Part shown: piece after piece, positions 1 to 44,317 of the stretch
Numbering within the stretch: position 1 is the first letter of the stretch
Layout: each line of letters starts with the position of its first letter
NCBI GenBank assembly: GCA_033239005.1
Contig: BSQZ01000006.1
Span: 7,952,662 to 8,016,661, forward strand
Source: Lamellibrachia satsuma
Lineage: Eukaryota > Annelida > Polychaeta > Sabellida > Siboglinidae
Direction: 5' to 3'
DNA length: 64,000 nucleotides
Position numbers and translations under genes: made by a program
The notes under the pieces: generated by a model
Told to the model about the DNA's origin: nothing
Seen by the model: the letters and a program-made list of their open reading frames with translations, nothing else
Database searches by the model: none

Positions 1-430
1 CTAGCTCCTATCAATAACTCACAGCCCGCCTTATAGGCCAAAGAGGAGACAGTTTAACAAGATCTAACAAGATTTGCCATCCAAGCCAACGGCCCAGATG
101 GCAAGTGGACAAGGAAGCCATTGGCTTATCGAGAGTCCACCAGTTTTCGTCTACGTGTAACCCGCCCTCCTGAGATATGAGTCCAACTTGTTTTTAAACA
201 TATTCACCCTGCTAGCGGTTATACAATCCGTAGATAATTTGTTTCATTCACCTGTGAGAATGAGTACTTCCTGATATCCAATCTACACTGATCCTTCACC
301 TCATGTCCTCTAGTTCTGTTATCTTTCTTGAGAGAGAAAAACATATTTCTATCAATATTTTCATACCCATTCAATATCTTAAAAACTTCAATCTGATCTC
401 ATCTTAACCTCTTAACCTGTCCTGCTGGAA
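1..430 (-). mobile_element. 3' end of a CR1/jockey-like LINE (family A), degenerate
   Basis: The stretch matches, base for base over long runs, the LINE copy at 26256-27245. On the minus strand it holds the last part of the ORF (the counterpart of the C-terminal FSQRTINEWSKLSTDCV region) followed by the 3' UTR, with decayed copies of a TTGTTAAATC tail unit near 50-75. It is a 5'-truncated insertion, broken by stops. No coding capacity remains. Family assignment rests on the better preserved copy at 26-27 kb. Confidence 0.75.
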
Positions 431-2995
431 GCGTGTGTTCAGCGATTGGAGCAATACGGCAAGATTGACTACTTCATAATTAGTGGTGTAATCTGGCATG
501 TTACAGCAGTGTTACGAGAAACGGCGATAACGAAAGTGTGGGCGAAAAACGACCAGTCGAATCAGAATTGTTCAACTGCAAAACTGACACATTAGTGCTT
601 GAGAGAGACAAAACTGACATTCATAAAGAATAACAACTTTACAGTATGCGTGACCAATTCATCAATCAGAATGTATTGCTAGACGAATAATGTGATGTAC
701 TTGACTTAAGCCTTTTCACTCCCTGGCGGAGCGTAGGCCATTAACAACTCCTTTTCATCGGACTCGGTTTTGGGCTTGCGTTTCTATCTTTCCATCTACA
801 TCCTGTTTCTGCCACTTTTGCCTCGAGGGTTCCATGTCTTGTAGTGTATTGTATTGGCTTCCTGAGAGGAGAGAGTATGGCTTATCCAGCTCCACTAATT
901 TGATGTTCAGATGGTTATTAATGTGTTCTTTTCTATAGTGCTTCAGTACTAATTGTTTCTGGCCACCGTATCCTTATAATTTTCCTCAGACACATATTTT
1001 GAATCTTCTGTAACATGGATTTTGTAGTACAACATGTCTCTGATCCATACACTAACGCAGCCTTAACATCTTGGACGAATAATATATGAGACTACAGTGG
1101 TAGTTTTCTATGATTGTGTGGTTGTTCATCATTGGTATGCTTCCAGCGTAGAGAGGAGGTTATCTTGTATCACAAACCAAAATAAATCATAAAGTCATAA
1201 ATCTCCTATAATTTCCAGTAATTTCACGAAATAAAAACGTACTTCTCAATCAGACAATACAACAAACGATGAAGACAATGTATTAAAACGCATTTAATCG
1301 TCCTTGAAAATATGCAACGCAGTCACATTTCGCAGAGAAAATATTATGTTTTTACTTGATTGCTTTCACTAAAGAGTTAATAGGAATGCCACTTTCAACG
1401 ATGAAGGACGACTTCAGTGTTCTCTGTGAGATTCGTGTCGTCCCTTGAATGTTTAGATTAGTAGCCTGGACGTTGATCCACATATATTGTATTAGTGACG
1501 AATTATTTTCTTCAATCGTGTCACTCCACGTAATCTTGCGTATGTTATGTTATCCCATCACTCATGTCGCAGAACAGTTGGTGTGCTCTTAACCGCAGCA
1601 GGTGGCGCAGTCTTTTCTCTGGCGGAGTGTTCTACGTTGGCGGATATGTTGTTATTCTGTCCATTACGCGTAGAATGTGTAGATGGCCGACTTACGTAGC
1701 ATGAACGCGTTTAGTAGGTCTACAGTGCAACAGTTAACGCAATTAAAGTAAATGTCTAGATACTGTGATAATAAATAGTTCGATTTTCTTTTGAAACCCC
1801 TCAACGTACATTTAAATCAAACTACTTGCATACATGATGTGTGTTGCTTTTTAAATATACATCTATATTAGTAGATTTACGTTGACGCGCAAACGGTAAT
1901 TTGATTACAACAGGCTGTCGCAGTTACAACGTGTAGCATCAACCTTTCCCACTGACGTGATTTGTTGAAACATTGTTATATTATACACTTATTATCGCTC
2001 TTATAGAGGATGTTGAGTACGCGTTTCTTTGTATCACTGGATCTATTCTATTTGTCTATCAGCAGAGACGCGAACGCAGACAATCTGGAGTAATGAAAAT
2101 ATATTACACTTCGGAGAAGTGTCAAAAAACCTATCTAATTATCTCGCACCTATTCTGTGTCATTTCTACGTATCTGTATTATAACATGGCTAGCCCCTCT
2201 CAGCGACAAATAGAATGGCAGTTTCTTTCCGCAGAGAGGCCAAATAGAACAGACCCACTGTTGGATGTCGTGAGTGCTGTCAACAAGGGCTGGTGTCATG
2301 TAGCATTGACCACAGGTCTTCGTTGTCTTCCTCCGTACACGGCTTGACCCAGTGCGACAAACGATGTGTTGCACCTGGGTCTTCAATCTACGCTAGATCG
2401 TGTGATGTCACGATGGCACGCATTAATACAAAATCAAGAACAAATCAATAATGAGTCGCATACACGCGATATGTAACGATGTCACCGAGAAGATTCTTAG
2501 CAACACGTCTGGTTGGATGGTGCGGGAACTGGGACAAAGTTAAAATTCATGTTTGGTGACATTAAGATAACTTCATCCGGCAAAGTTCAGCAGTGCTACC
2601 TGGCAATGCGTGCCACAATGGAATAAACATATCGATTCAACCAGTTATTAGTCTGCTTTAGTCAGACACACTGTGTGTACAACACTATTAATCTCAGACG
2701 GCTTCACCCTGCTATGTGTTCAGACAATCACCTACATACCTACTGCTTCGCCGCGTAAGCTGCACGTAATTTGTCAAATTGCAACAGCATTGCATGCTGG
2801 ACAAAATAAATGCGCCGATTTGAAAAAAAAATTACAAAGCTACGCCAGTGAAGACGGGGTCAAACAACACTTGGCTCAACGTTGTAGGACAAATGTGTGC
2901 GTGCGTGCGTGGGGGGGGCACTCCTCGTTATGAGCAATACCCGTGACATGTTGCATATCCCTTTTGATGTCATCATGTAGATTACCAGTTTCATG
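431..2995. other. Upstream flank, no gene recognised
   Basis: AT-rich sequence with no long open frame that looks coding. A 124-codon + frame (1973-2347) has no recognisable domain and no splice context that ties it to a neighbour. Short TGCG and G runs occur near 2900-2920. I see no promoter motif that can be defended. Confidence 0.4.
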
Positions 2996-2999
2996 CATT

Positions 3000-3127
<128 letters not shown>

Positions 3128-3282
3128 TGTGGCCGAAGCTTGTTTGATGCAGGAATAAGGAAACGATGGATATTCATATAAAGGTTGGTTATGGGAATAT
3201 TTCATTGCCAATTTCGATTATGCCAAAAACACAAAGTGAAAAGATAAAGCATTGTATACAGAAGCATAGCCTATTATGGGAT

Positions 3283-3465
3283 GCGGTGGCGCGGTGGCAC
3301 GGTGGTAGAACGTCAGACTCTCCACTGAGAAGACAGGGCTTCGAATCCACTTGATGGCATTCGAGGCTTAGGCAGTTTCTTCCAGTCGCAGTTGCCTCAG
3401 TGCACTCAACTGTGTAAATGGCGACTCAGCAATAGACAGTGACGGGATTGGAGTGATGGAATTAT
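3283..3465 (+). mobile_element. tRNA-derived SINE (copy A)
   Basis: The head looks like a tRNA gene: an A-box-like TGGCACGGTGGTAGAACG and a B-box-like GGCTTCGAATCC about 45 bp apart. It is followed by a body containing AGGCAGTTTC and GCCTCAGTGCACTCAACTG, which resembles, in the same orientation relative to the head, the body of the SINE at 29926-30231. This is typical of a tRNA-related SINE; the head is too diverged to fold as a working tRNA. Confidence 0.65.
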
Positions 3466-3780
3466 AAGAACAAGCAGCTTTCACGCAGCAATTGCATCGT
3501 GGCTGGATACTTCAATAAGAAGTTGAAATGGTTCTTGCGTGGTCCGCCGGGGGACACGGTGTAACGCGCTCTGACTAACGAATGTTGGAGTGTTGCGATA
3601 TAAATTTAGCGCTTTCCTTTGTTTTGACACACATTCAAATTCAAACATATTGCACGGATAACCGACGCAGTCCGCGGTGTTGTGACGACCTATTAGTGAG
3701 ACCATTGAAAGCGATTAGTAGCTAGTAGCTACCCGATATTGTACCTATGTCGGTTGTGCGTCATCCATCTCCCCATATAA

Positions 3781-3966
3781 TTTCACTGACGCAGTCATGT
3801 CAGGCAAGCAATGACATGACTTGCGATACACTGTTGTGAGCACGTGACAAATTGCATTGGAAGCCCCACATCATTTCACTGACGCTGTTATGTCGGGCAA
3901 GATATGACATGGCTAGCGCCATATCGTTGTGAGCACGTGACACATTGCACTGGGCGACGATAACTT
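3781..3966. repeat. 93-bp tandem repeat, 2 copies
   Basis: TTTCACTGACGC recurs at 3781 and 3874, and GTGAGCACGTGACA recurs at the same spacing. Two diverged copies of a 93-bp unit, each containing a CACGTG E-box-like palindrome. Confidence 0.75.
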
Positions 3967-4219
3967 TTCCATCCTGCATTGTGTATATGCACAGCAATTA
4001 GAAATCTAAACTCGATCACTGCCACCAATTTATTTGAGGCACAGAGGAAGTATGTAATGTTGTGGCAATTATTTTCGGGTTTCTCGGTTCGTTGAACCCA
4101 ACGGAAAATATTTTATAAACAAGTTTTTAGACTTACGATGCTGTAGAACAACATAACTGACAATATCACTAAGAGTTTGTATTTGCACATTAATATTTAA
4201 TTAGTTATTGATTGGCAAC

Positions 4220-4560
4220 ACCGAAGAGTTGCTACTCACCAGATACCAGAGTAGAGAAGAATACTGGTGTTATAGCAGTGATGGTATCACAAAAATATTT
4301 ACGCTAATGAAATATTATATTCTTCGAGTAATGAGTTATAACATTGAAAACATCACCAATGTCTTGGTACTGATCAACTATTACAGTATTACAGTTTGCA
4401 GAGTTATAGCAGTGATGGCGTCACCAAGGTCTTGGTACTGATCAAATATCACCGCATTAAAGTAATGACTAGTAGCTCGGATTGCATTACCACCATCTTG
4501 GCAATAATAGATCAATACAGCAGTAATTAGGTAGGCCTATACCAGTGATGGTCTTTGCAC
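4220..4560. repeat. Degenerate direct repeat of about 67 bp
   Basis: The block CTTGGTACTGATCAA occurs at 4363 and 4431 and, in decayed form, near 4497, with CAGTGATGGT or CATCACCA blocks at matching offsets. About four diverged units. The rest of 3970-5400 is AT-rich with no recognised feature. Confidence 0.55.
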
Positions 4561-5422
4561 TGATCAATCTTATAGAGAACGACAACAATTATTATAATGT
4601 TGTCTTAACGATATATACATGTTTTCCCTGTTGATCATAGTTTACAAATGACTCAAATTTGTCTAGATATGTCATATGTTTAGTTAACAATACACCTGTT
4701 TACATTATAATTTCATTTAGAAAGAAGGGGTCTACAAATCACAATCACAATCCAATCGAATCATTGTTACTGTTTATAATTAACTCATGCAAGAACAATT
4801 GCTTAGCATACTGTAACTAGCTTACCTGTAACTAGCTTACTGTTGTCGATAAAACGAATGGGAATCATTGATCGATATCAAATTATCAGTCAACGAACTC
4901 AAGTTTAAATACAATATGAAACATAGGTTGTTATCATGTTATCAATGCATAAAATTGGATTGGTATTATCTGCCTTCAGCAGATTTTCACGAATGATTGT
5001 TTTAATATAAATTGTATTGTGCTTATCTTATATTCATTCTCGCCAATAATTATTCATTATTCTGCCTTTATTTTATCATTATATTTTACTGTTTATGTTA
5101 TATTCTCTAAGCAAACTGTATGAATATTAATGAATAGTACAGTAACTTGTCTGTTTAATTTTAATTATCATAATATCAGCATTTGTTTTATTTTGCATTA
5201 CTGAAATTAATTGTACTTACATAATTATGCTGATTGTTGTACAGGCTATAAGCCCTGCAGGGTTTCATGGGGAGTCACGAGTTCGCGAGTTCTGTATCAA
5301 TTTGATTATTAATTAACCAGATATTATTATTGATTGATTGAGTGAGTGAGTAACGGATTGACTGATTGATTGATTGATTGCGCTGTTTGCGTTGTTTGCA
5401 GTGTCCTGGCGGCGGGCGATAA

Positions 5423-37827
<32,405 letters not shown>

Positions 37828-38954
37828 CGTCCAGCCTCCAACCCCCCCCCCACCCCGCCGCAACGATGTCTTTGTGCGTTACTAACCCGATAATGCTCAT
37901 GGATGTCCCAGTGGATTGACATGGTGGCAGCAGAAGGATGCCGCTTTTGTTTTGTGTTTCTATGAACCTACGTCTATATCACTAAGACGGATGAGATGAT
38001 GACCGTATGATCGGATGACAATTACGTAGTATGAACCGTTTAGTGTCTTATTGCGAAATGCAAAATACACACAATGTATAATGGTAGCTGGTTAGGTATT
38101 TTACCTTCATACCGTTCTGTATATCGATTTATATTACGTGTTTGCCCGTAGAATGATGTAACATTTGCAGATGTCACTCCTGCGCATTCAAACAATTTCA
38201 TCGTCTTTTCGGGTATTCAGCCATGGCGCACATAAAGTAATCATTGCATGAATCCGTTTGTGCCTGCAATAAGACAATAACCCGTGCAGTTGAGTGAACT
38301 CAGCATGGCGTAAATCGGTACACCTGATTTCATCTTTGTCATCGACCTGTCAAAAAGTTCGATACTAATATTTCTTACAAGCTATGTACATACTACTTTG
38401 ATATAAATTCGACACATGCAGTCATTTTACTTGTTACTTTTTGTACCTGTAAGCTAATCCGTAGTGTCATCCAACCTTTCGTAGATCGCTATTACATGAA
38501 TTGCTTGCTCTCTAGCTGTATATCAGCGACGATCTTGCCACTCTTCGGAGAAGAGGTCAAACTGAAAAGGTCGAATAGCCGACGTCATTATATGGCGTTT
38601 TCGAGAAGCTCCGCGATGGAACGTGTGTTACATAAATTATACTAAGCGTAAGACCCCACAGCGAGCCAAAGTGATGACGTCACGCGTCGTGGTATATTGT
38701 TGCTGGTTCTAAGCCCACATAGTCATAGCCGCTCAGCACGGGAAGCTGCTATCGTCGGCCATTTTTTTCTGTAAAATGCAACAGTTCAATTTATTGAATC
38801 TGCTCATCATGAATAAATCCATAGACTCAAACAGTTAACGAAATAGTTTTCGTGGCATATAGCAGATCTTAATTTTTTTTTTTAAATTCCTTTTTGATGA
38901 TGGGTTTCCCCCAATATTTAGTTTAACTGTTTATATATGTATATGTCTCAAGTC

Positions 38955-39143
38955 TCAAGTAGTTGTACTCCAAACAGCCCAATCTTGAGCTAACGCAGGA
39001 GTTTGGACCAACGGCTTTTAGTGTCTCTTCCGAAAGACATCGGCAAAGTGGGGTGAACGAAATTGCCCAAGCTTCGAAAGGAATCGAACCACCGTCCTCT
39101 CGATCAACAGGCGGGTGCTCTAACCATTAGACCACTGCTCCCC
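38955..39143 (-). mobile_element. tRNA-derived SINE (copy C)
   Basis: On the minus strand the head begins GGGGAGCAGTGGTCTAATGG and has TTAGAGCACCCGCC and the B-box GGTGGTTCGATTCC, a much better tRNA match than copies A and B. It is followed by TTTCGAAGCTTGGGCAATTT, the same body start as copy B. The head has no CCA stem closure on the 3' side, so it is a SINE and not a tRNA gene. Confidence 0.8.
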
Positions 39144-39161
39144 ATTGTATACATGTATGTA

Positions 39162-39164
<3 letters not shown>

Positions 39165-39241
<77 letters not shown>

Positions 39242-39270
39242 TGTGTGCGTGCGTGCGTGCGTGTGTGTAA
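39165..39270. repeat. (TG)n/(TGCG)n microsatellite
   Basis: About 100 bp immediately upstream of the SINE C head on its minus strand. Confidence 0.95.
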
Positions 39271-39379
39271 GTACGTAGTGACAACTTAGTGGTTTGGTTG
39301 CGATTACGTATTTTTTTTATGTATTTAATCTGTGGACTACCAGAAATGTTGCTACGACGTAGTGAAATTACCATGTACT

Positions 39380-39670
39380 ACCTATCTGGTACCTTCCTGG
39401 TAACTTTCTATAACGTTTCTAGCACCTTTCTACTACCATTCCACAACGTTTCTACTACCTTCCCGCAACGTTTCTGCTACCTTTCCGCAACGTTTTTACT
39501 ACCTTTCTGGCACCTTCCCTCTACGTTTATGCTATCTTTCTGGCAACTTCTTCCCGCAATATTTCTTTCACCTTTCTGGCACCTTCACGCAACGTTTCTA
39601 CTACATTTCTGGTAACCTCGCGCAATGTTTCTGCTACCTTTCTGGCACGTTCCCGCAACGTACATGCAAC
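39380..39670. repeat. Degenerate pyrimidine-rich tandem repeat
   Basis: Repeats of CTACCTTTCTGGCACCTTC and CGCAACGTTTCTACTAC alternate at about 17-19 bp. Units are diverged; the + strand frame it opens is repetitive (FLLPF, TFLLPFWHL) and not a gene. Confidence 0.75.
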
Positions 39671-39849
39671 ATTTCTGATGCCCTACAGTAACTTAAAATC
39701 CTCTCTAGAAAGAAGAAAGATACAACAAATATTGTTGAATTTTCAACATTTATTTCAATAACAACTGTATCTTTGCACGCACGCATACACGCACGCAAGC
39801 ACGCTCAATTTAGTTGTAAGACTCCGAATCAGTGACAGTGGGGGTTGTG

Positions 39850-40300
39850 CTGGGGAGTTTATGCTCCTTGTGGAAAACAGTCGAGCCTGCAAATATACAG
39901 GTTATTCATTAGACAGAAACAAAATGTTCCTGATTCTTCGTGTATATGGCATCCCAGAGAAGATTGTTAAAGTTCGCCAAGGAGATTCTCTCGCCTTATG
40001 CATGTTTACAATTTTATTGGACTACGCTCTAAAAACTGCGATTGTTGAGAACTAAATCTCACCATACGCGGAAGCACCAGACATCCAGCCCGTCGTCACC
40101 TCTCTGGTCTCGGTCTCGCTGATGACATCCAGCCCGTCGTCACCTCTCTGGTCTCGGTCTCGCTGATGACATCCAGCCCGTCGTCACCTCTCTGGTCTCG
40201 GTCTCGCTGATGACATCCAGCCCGTCGTCACCTCTCTGGTCTCGGTCTCGCTGATGACATCACTCTGTTCGTTGACACAATAGGCCTACAGACACCATCC
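39850..40300 (+). mobile_element. LINE RT fragment with internal deletion and tandem expansion
   Basis: The frame 39861-40055 contains NKMFLILRVYGIPEKIVK joined by deletion to RQGDSLALCMFTILLDYAL, the palm region of an RT. Further on, LTIRGST and GLADDITLFVD (the catalytic ADD box) are read at 40060-40280, but four copies of a 44-bp unit lie between them. Confidence 0.75.
40081..40256. repeat. 44-bp tandem repeat, 4 copies
   Basis: ACATCCAGCCCGTCGTCACC begins units at 40081, 40125, 40169 and 40213; the copies are identical or nearly so. The unit derives from RT coding sequence just before the ADD box. Not a multiple of three, so it breaks the frame. Confidence 0.95.
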
Positions 40301-40650
40301 AAAAAAGGCACGGCCTTAAAAAGGTACACGTGAATGAAGGACTAAAATGGCACATTTTGAGTATTAAATGTGACTTGCAAAGAATCAATATTGATAAAAA
40401 TTACACAACTGAGTATCGTAGTATACCGTGTATTAAATCTGAGAGGGTTAAATAAGATTATACTTAGGACAAGTTTTTATCATATATTATTTATGGTAGG
40501 ATTACTAAAAAAAACGTGGACTGTATTTTAGAATGATTATTGTTGGTATTGTTTTTAAATATGATTTGTAAATTATGATTGCTTGTATGAAAAAGTGCCT
40601 TTTAGCAATGTCGATTGATCGGGCGTTATATAAATGCTTCTTTTAATCAT

Positions 40651-40764
40651 TATATGTATGTATGTACGTACGTACGTACGTACGTATGTACGTATTTACG
40701 TATGTATGTATGTATGTATGCATACATGCATGCATGTATGATGCATGTATGCATGTATGTATAT
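40651..40764. repeat. (TACG/TATG/CATG) tetranucleotide repeat
   Basis: GTATGTAC, ACGT and ATGC tetramers over about 110 bp, followed by ordinary AT-rich sequence. Confidence 0.85.
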
Positions 40765-41167
40765 AATAAGGACGGGTTACACGTAGATAACAATAGTCAT
40801 TGGCTTCATTTTGTCACTTACTTATCATCTGGAGTTTGTTGCTTTGTGGCAATCAGATTACACAGAGCAGGTCAGCTGGGGCCAGGCTGCTAATTAAGCA
40901 GACTGCATAACGACGTAAGTGCAGATCACGCGATTTGTTGTTTCTGCCACATGTGCCAGTAGGTCTGTCGACACGATCAAAGAGGATTAAGTAAGTAAGT
41001 AGCCTAAGTATAAATGGTAGTTCAGAAAATAATGACGCAGTATACTAAATGAGCTTTGACGAGATAGCAGTGAAAGGTTACAACACGAAACGCGATGATT
41101 TCTGACAAATGTTGTTATACAATCTCAAAAAGGACGGACGGTTTTGCTTGTTGATGATTAATTTTCA

Positions 41168-41635
41168 GTGCAGCTAGGTTTGTATGCTCAAACCCTGGGG
41201 CTGGGACCTGAAACATACATTACAATATATCAATTGTTATCATGGGCCTATATGTATTTGCGATGCTACCGGCATATGTGGAGAGATTTAAGTGTTAGTC
41301 TCTATTGCGTGATTGCTCCCACCCCAGACATTGGGACTATGACTACGTACTACATCTTGGACGATTGTAGCCATTTGTTTATTGCGCCGACACCTAACGA
41401 GCACTGTGACTATCCCAGGAGGGAGCCTTTCATACGACCACCCCTAATGTGGAGTAGCTGGCTAGATGATAATTACCCTAACAAGTTGAGCGGGAATTGG
41501 ATTTATACAGGGTCGCAAATAATGGTGTATTTATCTTGTCAGGTCGGACACTACGTAATACATATCACTGCGACGGGCTCTAAAATTAAAATGGATTATT
41601 CAAGCAAAAGACGTTGCATGAGCATATTAGTTTGA
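41168..41635 (+). other. Unassigned open frame, 155 codons, probably not a gene
   Basis: An open frame with many Tyr and Trp residues, no recognised domain and a duplicated IAPTP word (positions 49 and 73). It has no intron-exon support and lies among mobile-element debris. Could be a captured or decayed coding fragment. Confidence 0.25.
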
Positions 41636-41739
41636 TAATGTCATAAAATACTTTGGTTTTACGTAGTATAAACGTATTCTAAGTGTAGTAACAAGGTGCA
41701 TGTTCTGGAAACGGCACGTAGAGCAATGTCAGAAAAGTT

Positions 41740-42065
41740 GTAGGAAGAAAATATAACTATAGCTATTTCCAGTACGTAACGGCTACGTTTCTGGTAGTTT
41801 ACATTTCTACGTTGTAATTATGTAATATCGTTATGCTGTTGTTACGTATATTGCCACAACATGATACGAAATACGTGGACACGACGTAATAATTATCGTC
41901 ACGTTGTTGCTACGTACTGGCACAACATAGAGTACGTGGACACGACGTCAGTAGAACGTAATACTGTTACGTTGTTGTTACTTATTGACACAACGTAGAT
42001 AGACTATGTTGACACAACCTTGATAAAACGTAATTCCTGACGTTACCAAACCATTACCTTCATAC
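41740..42065. repeat. Degenerate ACGT-rich repeats
   Basis: Units such as CGTTGTTGTTACGTA, GCCACAACAT and TACGTGGACACGACGTA recur with variable spacing. Directly upstream of the hAT 5' end. Confidence 0.55.
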
Positions 42066-42075
42066 AACGTTGTAC

Positions 42076-44108
42076 ACAGTGGCGGATCAACCAATAAGCA
42101 ATATGCACTGTAGGCACGTGCCTAGGGCCCACGAAGACAAGGGGCCCACGAAAATAGCCGATCATATTTTGTAGACTGAATGTTCCCGAAAACCAGTTGT
42201 GTTTTGGCATATCCTGATGTAGGCCTTACATGTTTTAATGTTTTTACATACATTATAGAGGTGTTATTAAGGAGTGATCATTATATATCGTGGAGCGAGT
42301 GAGGTGGAAGTATTGGCTGGATTTGAAATCCAACTCACCCCCAAATCTTGTGCACTAAAAACTGAGCCATCCCTTCATTCCTTGGTTCCCATCCTGATAA
42401 ATTATGGCCGCTCCCTGTTATCAGCAGTGCTTTCCGAAAATTGCTCAGGAATTGATAGATCGTTTTACAAGAAACCCACCATCACAGAACTTGGACAAGG
42501 ATCTTCACAAATCGGCGAGATCGTACACGCCAAGACAAAATACGTACAACGGAAATTCTTTGTTCGATGGTTTGCTAACGAGGAGAGTGTAACGAGGGAC
42601 TGGTTGGTGTATTCTCCGTCAACTGGAAATGTGTATTGTTATGTATGTAAGCTATTCAGGAGCGGAAGTGATAGCTTTTCTTTGAATGGTTTCAATGACT
42701 GGGTAAAATGCGCACATAATCACGACACAAGAGCGTAGCGATAGTCACTTAGTAAAGAAGCGGTTCAAAAATGCCAAAGCGCACCATGTTGATTCTGCGA
42801 TCGCAAAGCAGTTGGAGAATGAGCAGCAATGCTGGATCGAACCCCTCAAGCGTATCGTTGCCGTTGTTACCTTCTTGGCAAAGAGAGGACACCCGTTCCG
42901 AGGCCACACCGAATTGTTTGGGCAGAAGTACAATGGTAACTACTTAGGCTTGTTAGAGTTGCTCTCACAGTTCGTCCCTTTTCTGGCCGAACATATTTGC
43001 CGATATGGAAATAGAGGAAGAGGTCAAGTATCATATCTCTCTTCAACAATCTGTGAATAATTCGTCAAGCTGTTATCGGACAGGGTGAATGCGAAAATAA
43101 TTGCTGAAATAAAGAAGGCGAAGTACTACTCTATCAGCAAAGATTCCACACCTGATATAGCACACATCGATCAACTGAGCATCGTCATGCGATTCGTTAG
43201 GATTGACGGACAACCCGTGGAACACTTCCTGGCCTTCATAGACATTGAGAAACACGAGGGGAAATACTTGTTCGAAACACTCAAGTCTTTCCTAGACGAA
43301 TACGGAATAAAGCTTGAGGATTGTCGTGGACTAATGTATGACAATGCGAGAAATATGTCTGGAACTTATTCTGGAGTCCAGGCACGATTTCACCAGGTGA
43401 ACCCTCTTGCTGAATGGGTATCATGCGCAGCGCATAGCCTACATTTAGTTGGGACCGCAGCGGCCGAATCCAGCACTAATGCGGTCAGGTTTTTCGCCAT
43501 CGTTCAGCGACTTTACACATTCTTGTCAGCCTCGCCACAGAGGTGGTCGAAACTGTTAGAGAACCTACCGAAACAGTATTCAGTGGTGAAGAGCCTATCA
43601 GAAACACGATGGTCTGCTCGAGCAGATGCCGTGAAGGCGCTGGCATCAAACTACAAAGTACTACAAAACTCTGTTGACGCGATAGCTAGAAATTCTACCT
43701 AACGTCCACTTGTCGTGCTCGATGCAAAGTTTTTGGTGAGCAAATGGAGCTCTTGAATATCGTCCTTATGTGCATTGTGTGGAACAACATCCTGGACCGA
43801 GTTAACAAGGCATTGCAAACTCCAGGAATTGAGATCGGTTCAGTGGTTATGCATTACCGTGTCTTGCTGGAACACATCCATTCTTTGCGTGACTCAGAAA
43901 GGTTCGATCGATTCGAGAATGAAGCAAAGTCCGTTGCACCAGGACTTGATTACGATGATGAAAACAAGCGAGCAAAGAAGAGAAAGTTGTTCCACGACGA
44001 AACACCAGAAGAGGTCAAAGTGAGCGACTGTCAAGAGAACTTCCGAATGAACCCGTACCTAGTCATCATTGACATATTACTCTCCGAAATCAAGAAACGG
44101 AAGGCCGC
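42076..44108 (+). mobile_element. hAT (ZMYM1-like) DNA transposon, frameshifted, 3' end lost
   Basis: The 5' end has the hAT-type terminus CAGTGGCGGATC at 42076 and the usual GGGCCC-rich subterminal sequence. Coding parts: 42274-42738 (frame 1) with a TTF-type zinc finger (YSPSTGNVYCYVCKLF), 42760-43060 (frame 2, broken) with DUF4371-type RGHTELFG, 43085-43702 with ISKDSTPDIAHIDQLS, CRGLMYDNARNMSG and WVSCAAHSLHLVG, then 43744-44105 (frame 1) with IDILLSEIKKRK. The Asp residues of the D-D-E core are seen in the SKDSTPD and MYDNA motifs. At least two frameshifts and a stop near 43060 disable it. The C-terminal hAT dimerisation domain is missing because the sequence changes into the opposing Mutator-like relic at about 44108. 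Confidence 0.88.
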
Positions 44109-44182
44109 CTACACGACAGTTTTTGCATGAACCAGCATAGCAGTCTACAGTAGTTTGAATTATCTTTGGCATCTTACTAGTG

Positions 44183-44317
44183 ATGGTAGTAATGTCACTG
44201 GAATACAGGGTGGTAGTAATGTCACTGGAATACAGGGTGGTAGTAATGTCACTGGAATACAGGGTGGTAGTAATGTCACTGGAATACAGGGTGGTAGTAA
44301 TGTCACTGGAATACAGG
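44183..44317. repeat. 27-bp tandem repeat, 5 copies, in frame with the transposase relic
   Basis: GGTAGTAATGTCACTGGAAT begins units every 27 bp. On the minus strand each unit codes LYSSDITTT, so the transposase frame gains four extra nonapeptides between SVHT and ITSKMP without a shift. Confidence 0.95.

Noticed and set aside
1973..2347. 124-codon + frame in the upstream flank
   Set aside because: No domain or conserved motif, AT-rich start and no link to a neighbouring exon.
39070..39143. Possible minus-strand tRNA gene
   Set aside because: A and B boxes are present but the acceptor stem does not close and a SINE body follows; treated as a SINE head.
41168..41635. 155-codon frame as a possible gene
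   Set aside because: No domain, no splice partners, unusual Tyr/Trp content and repeat-rich surroundings.
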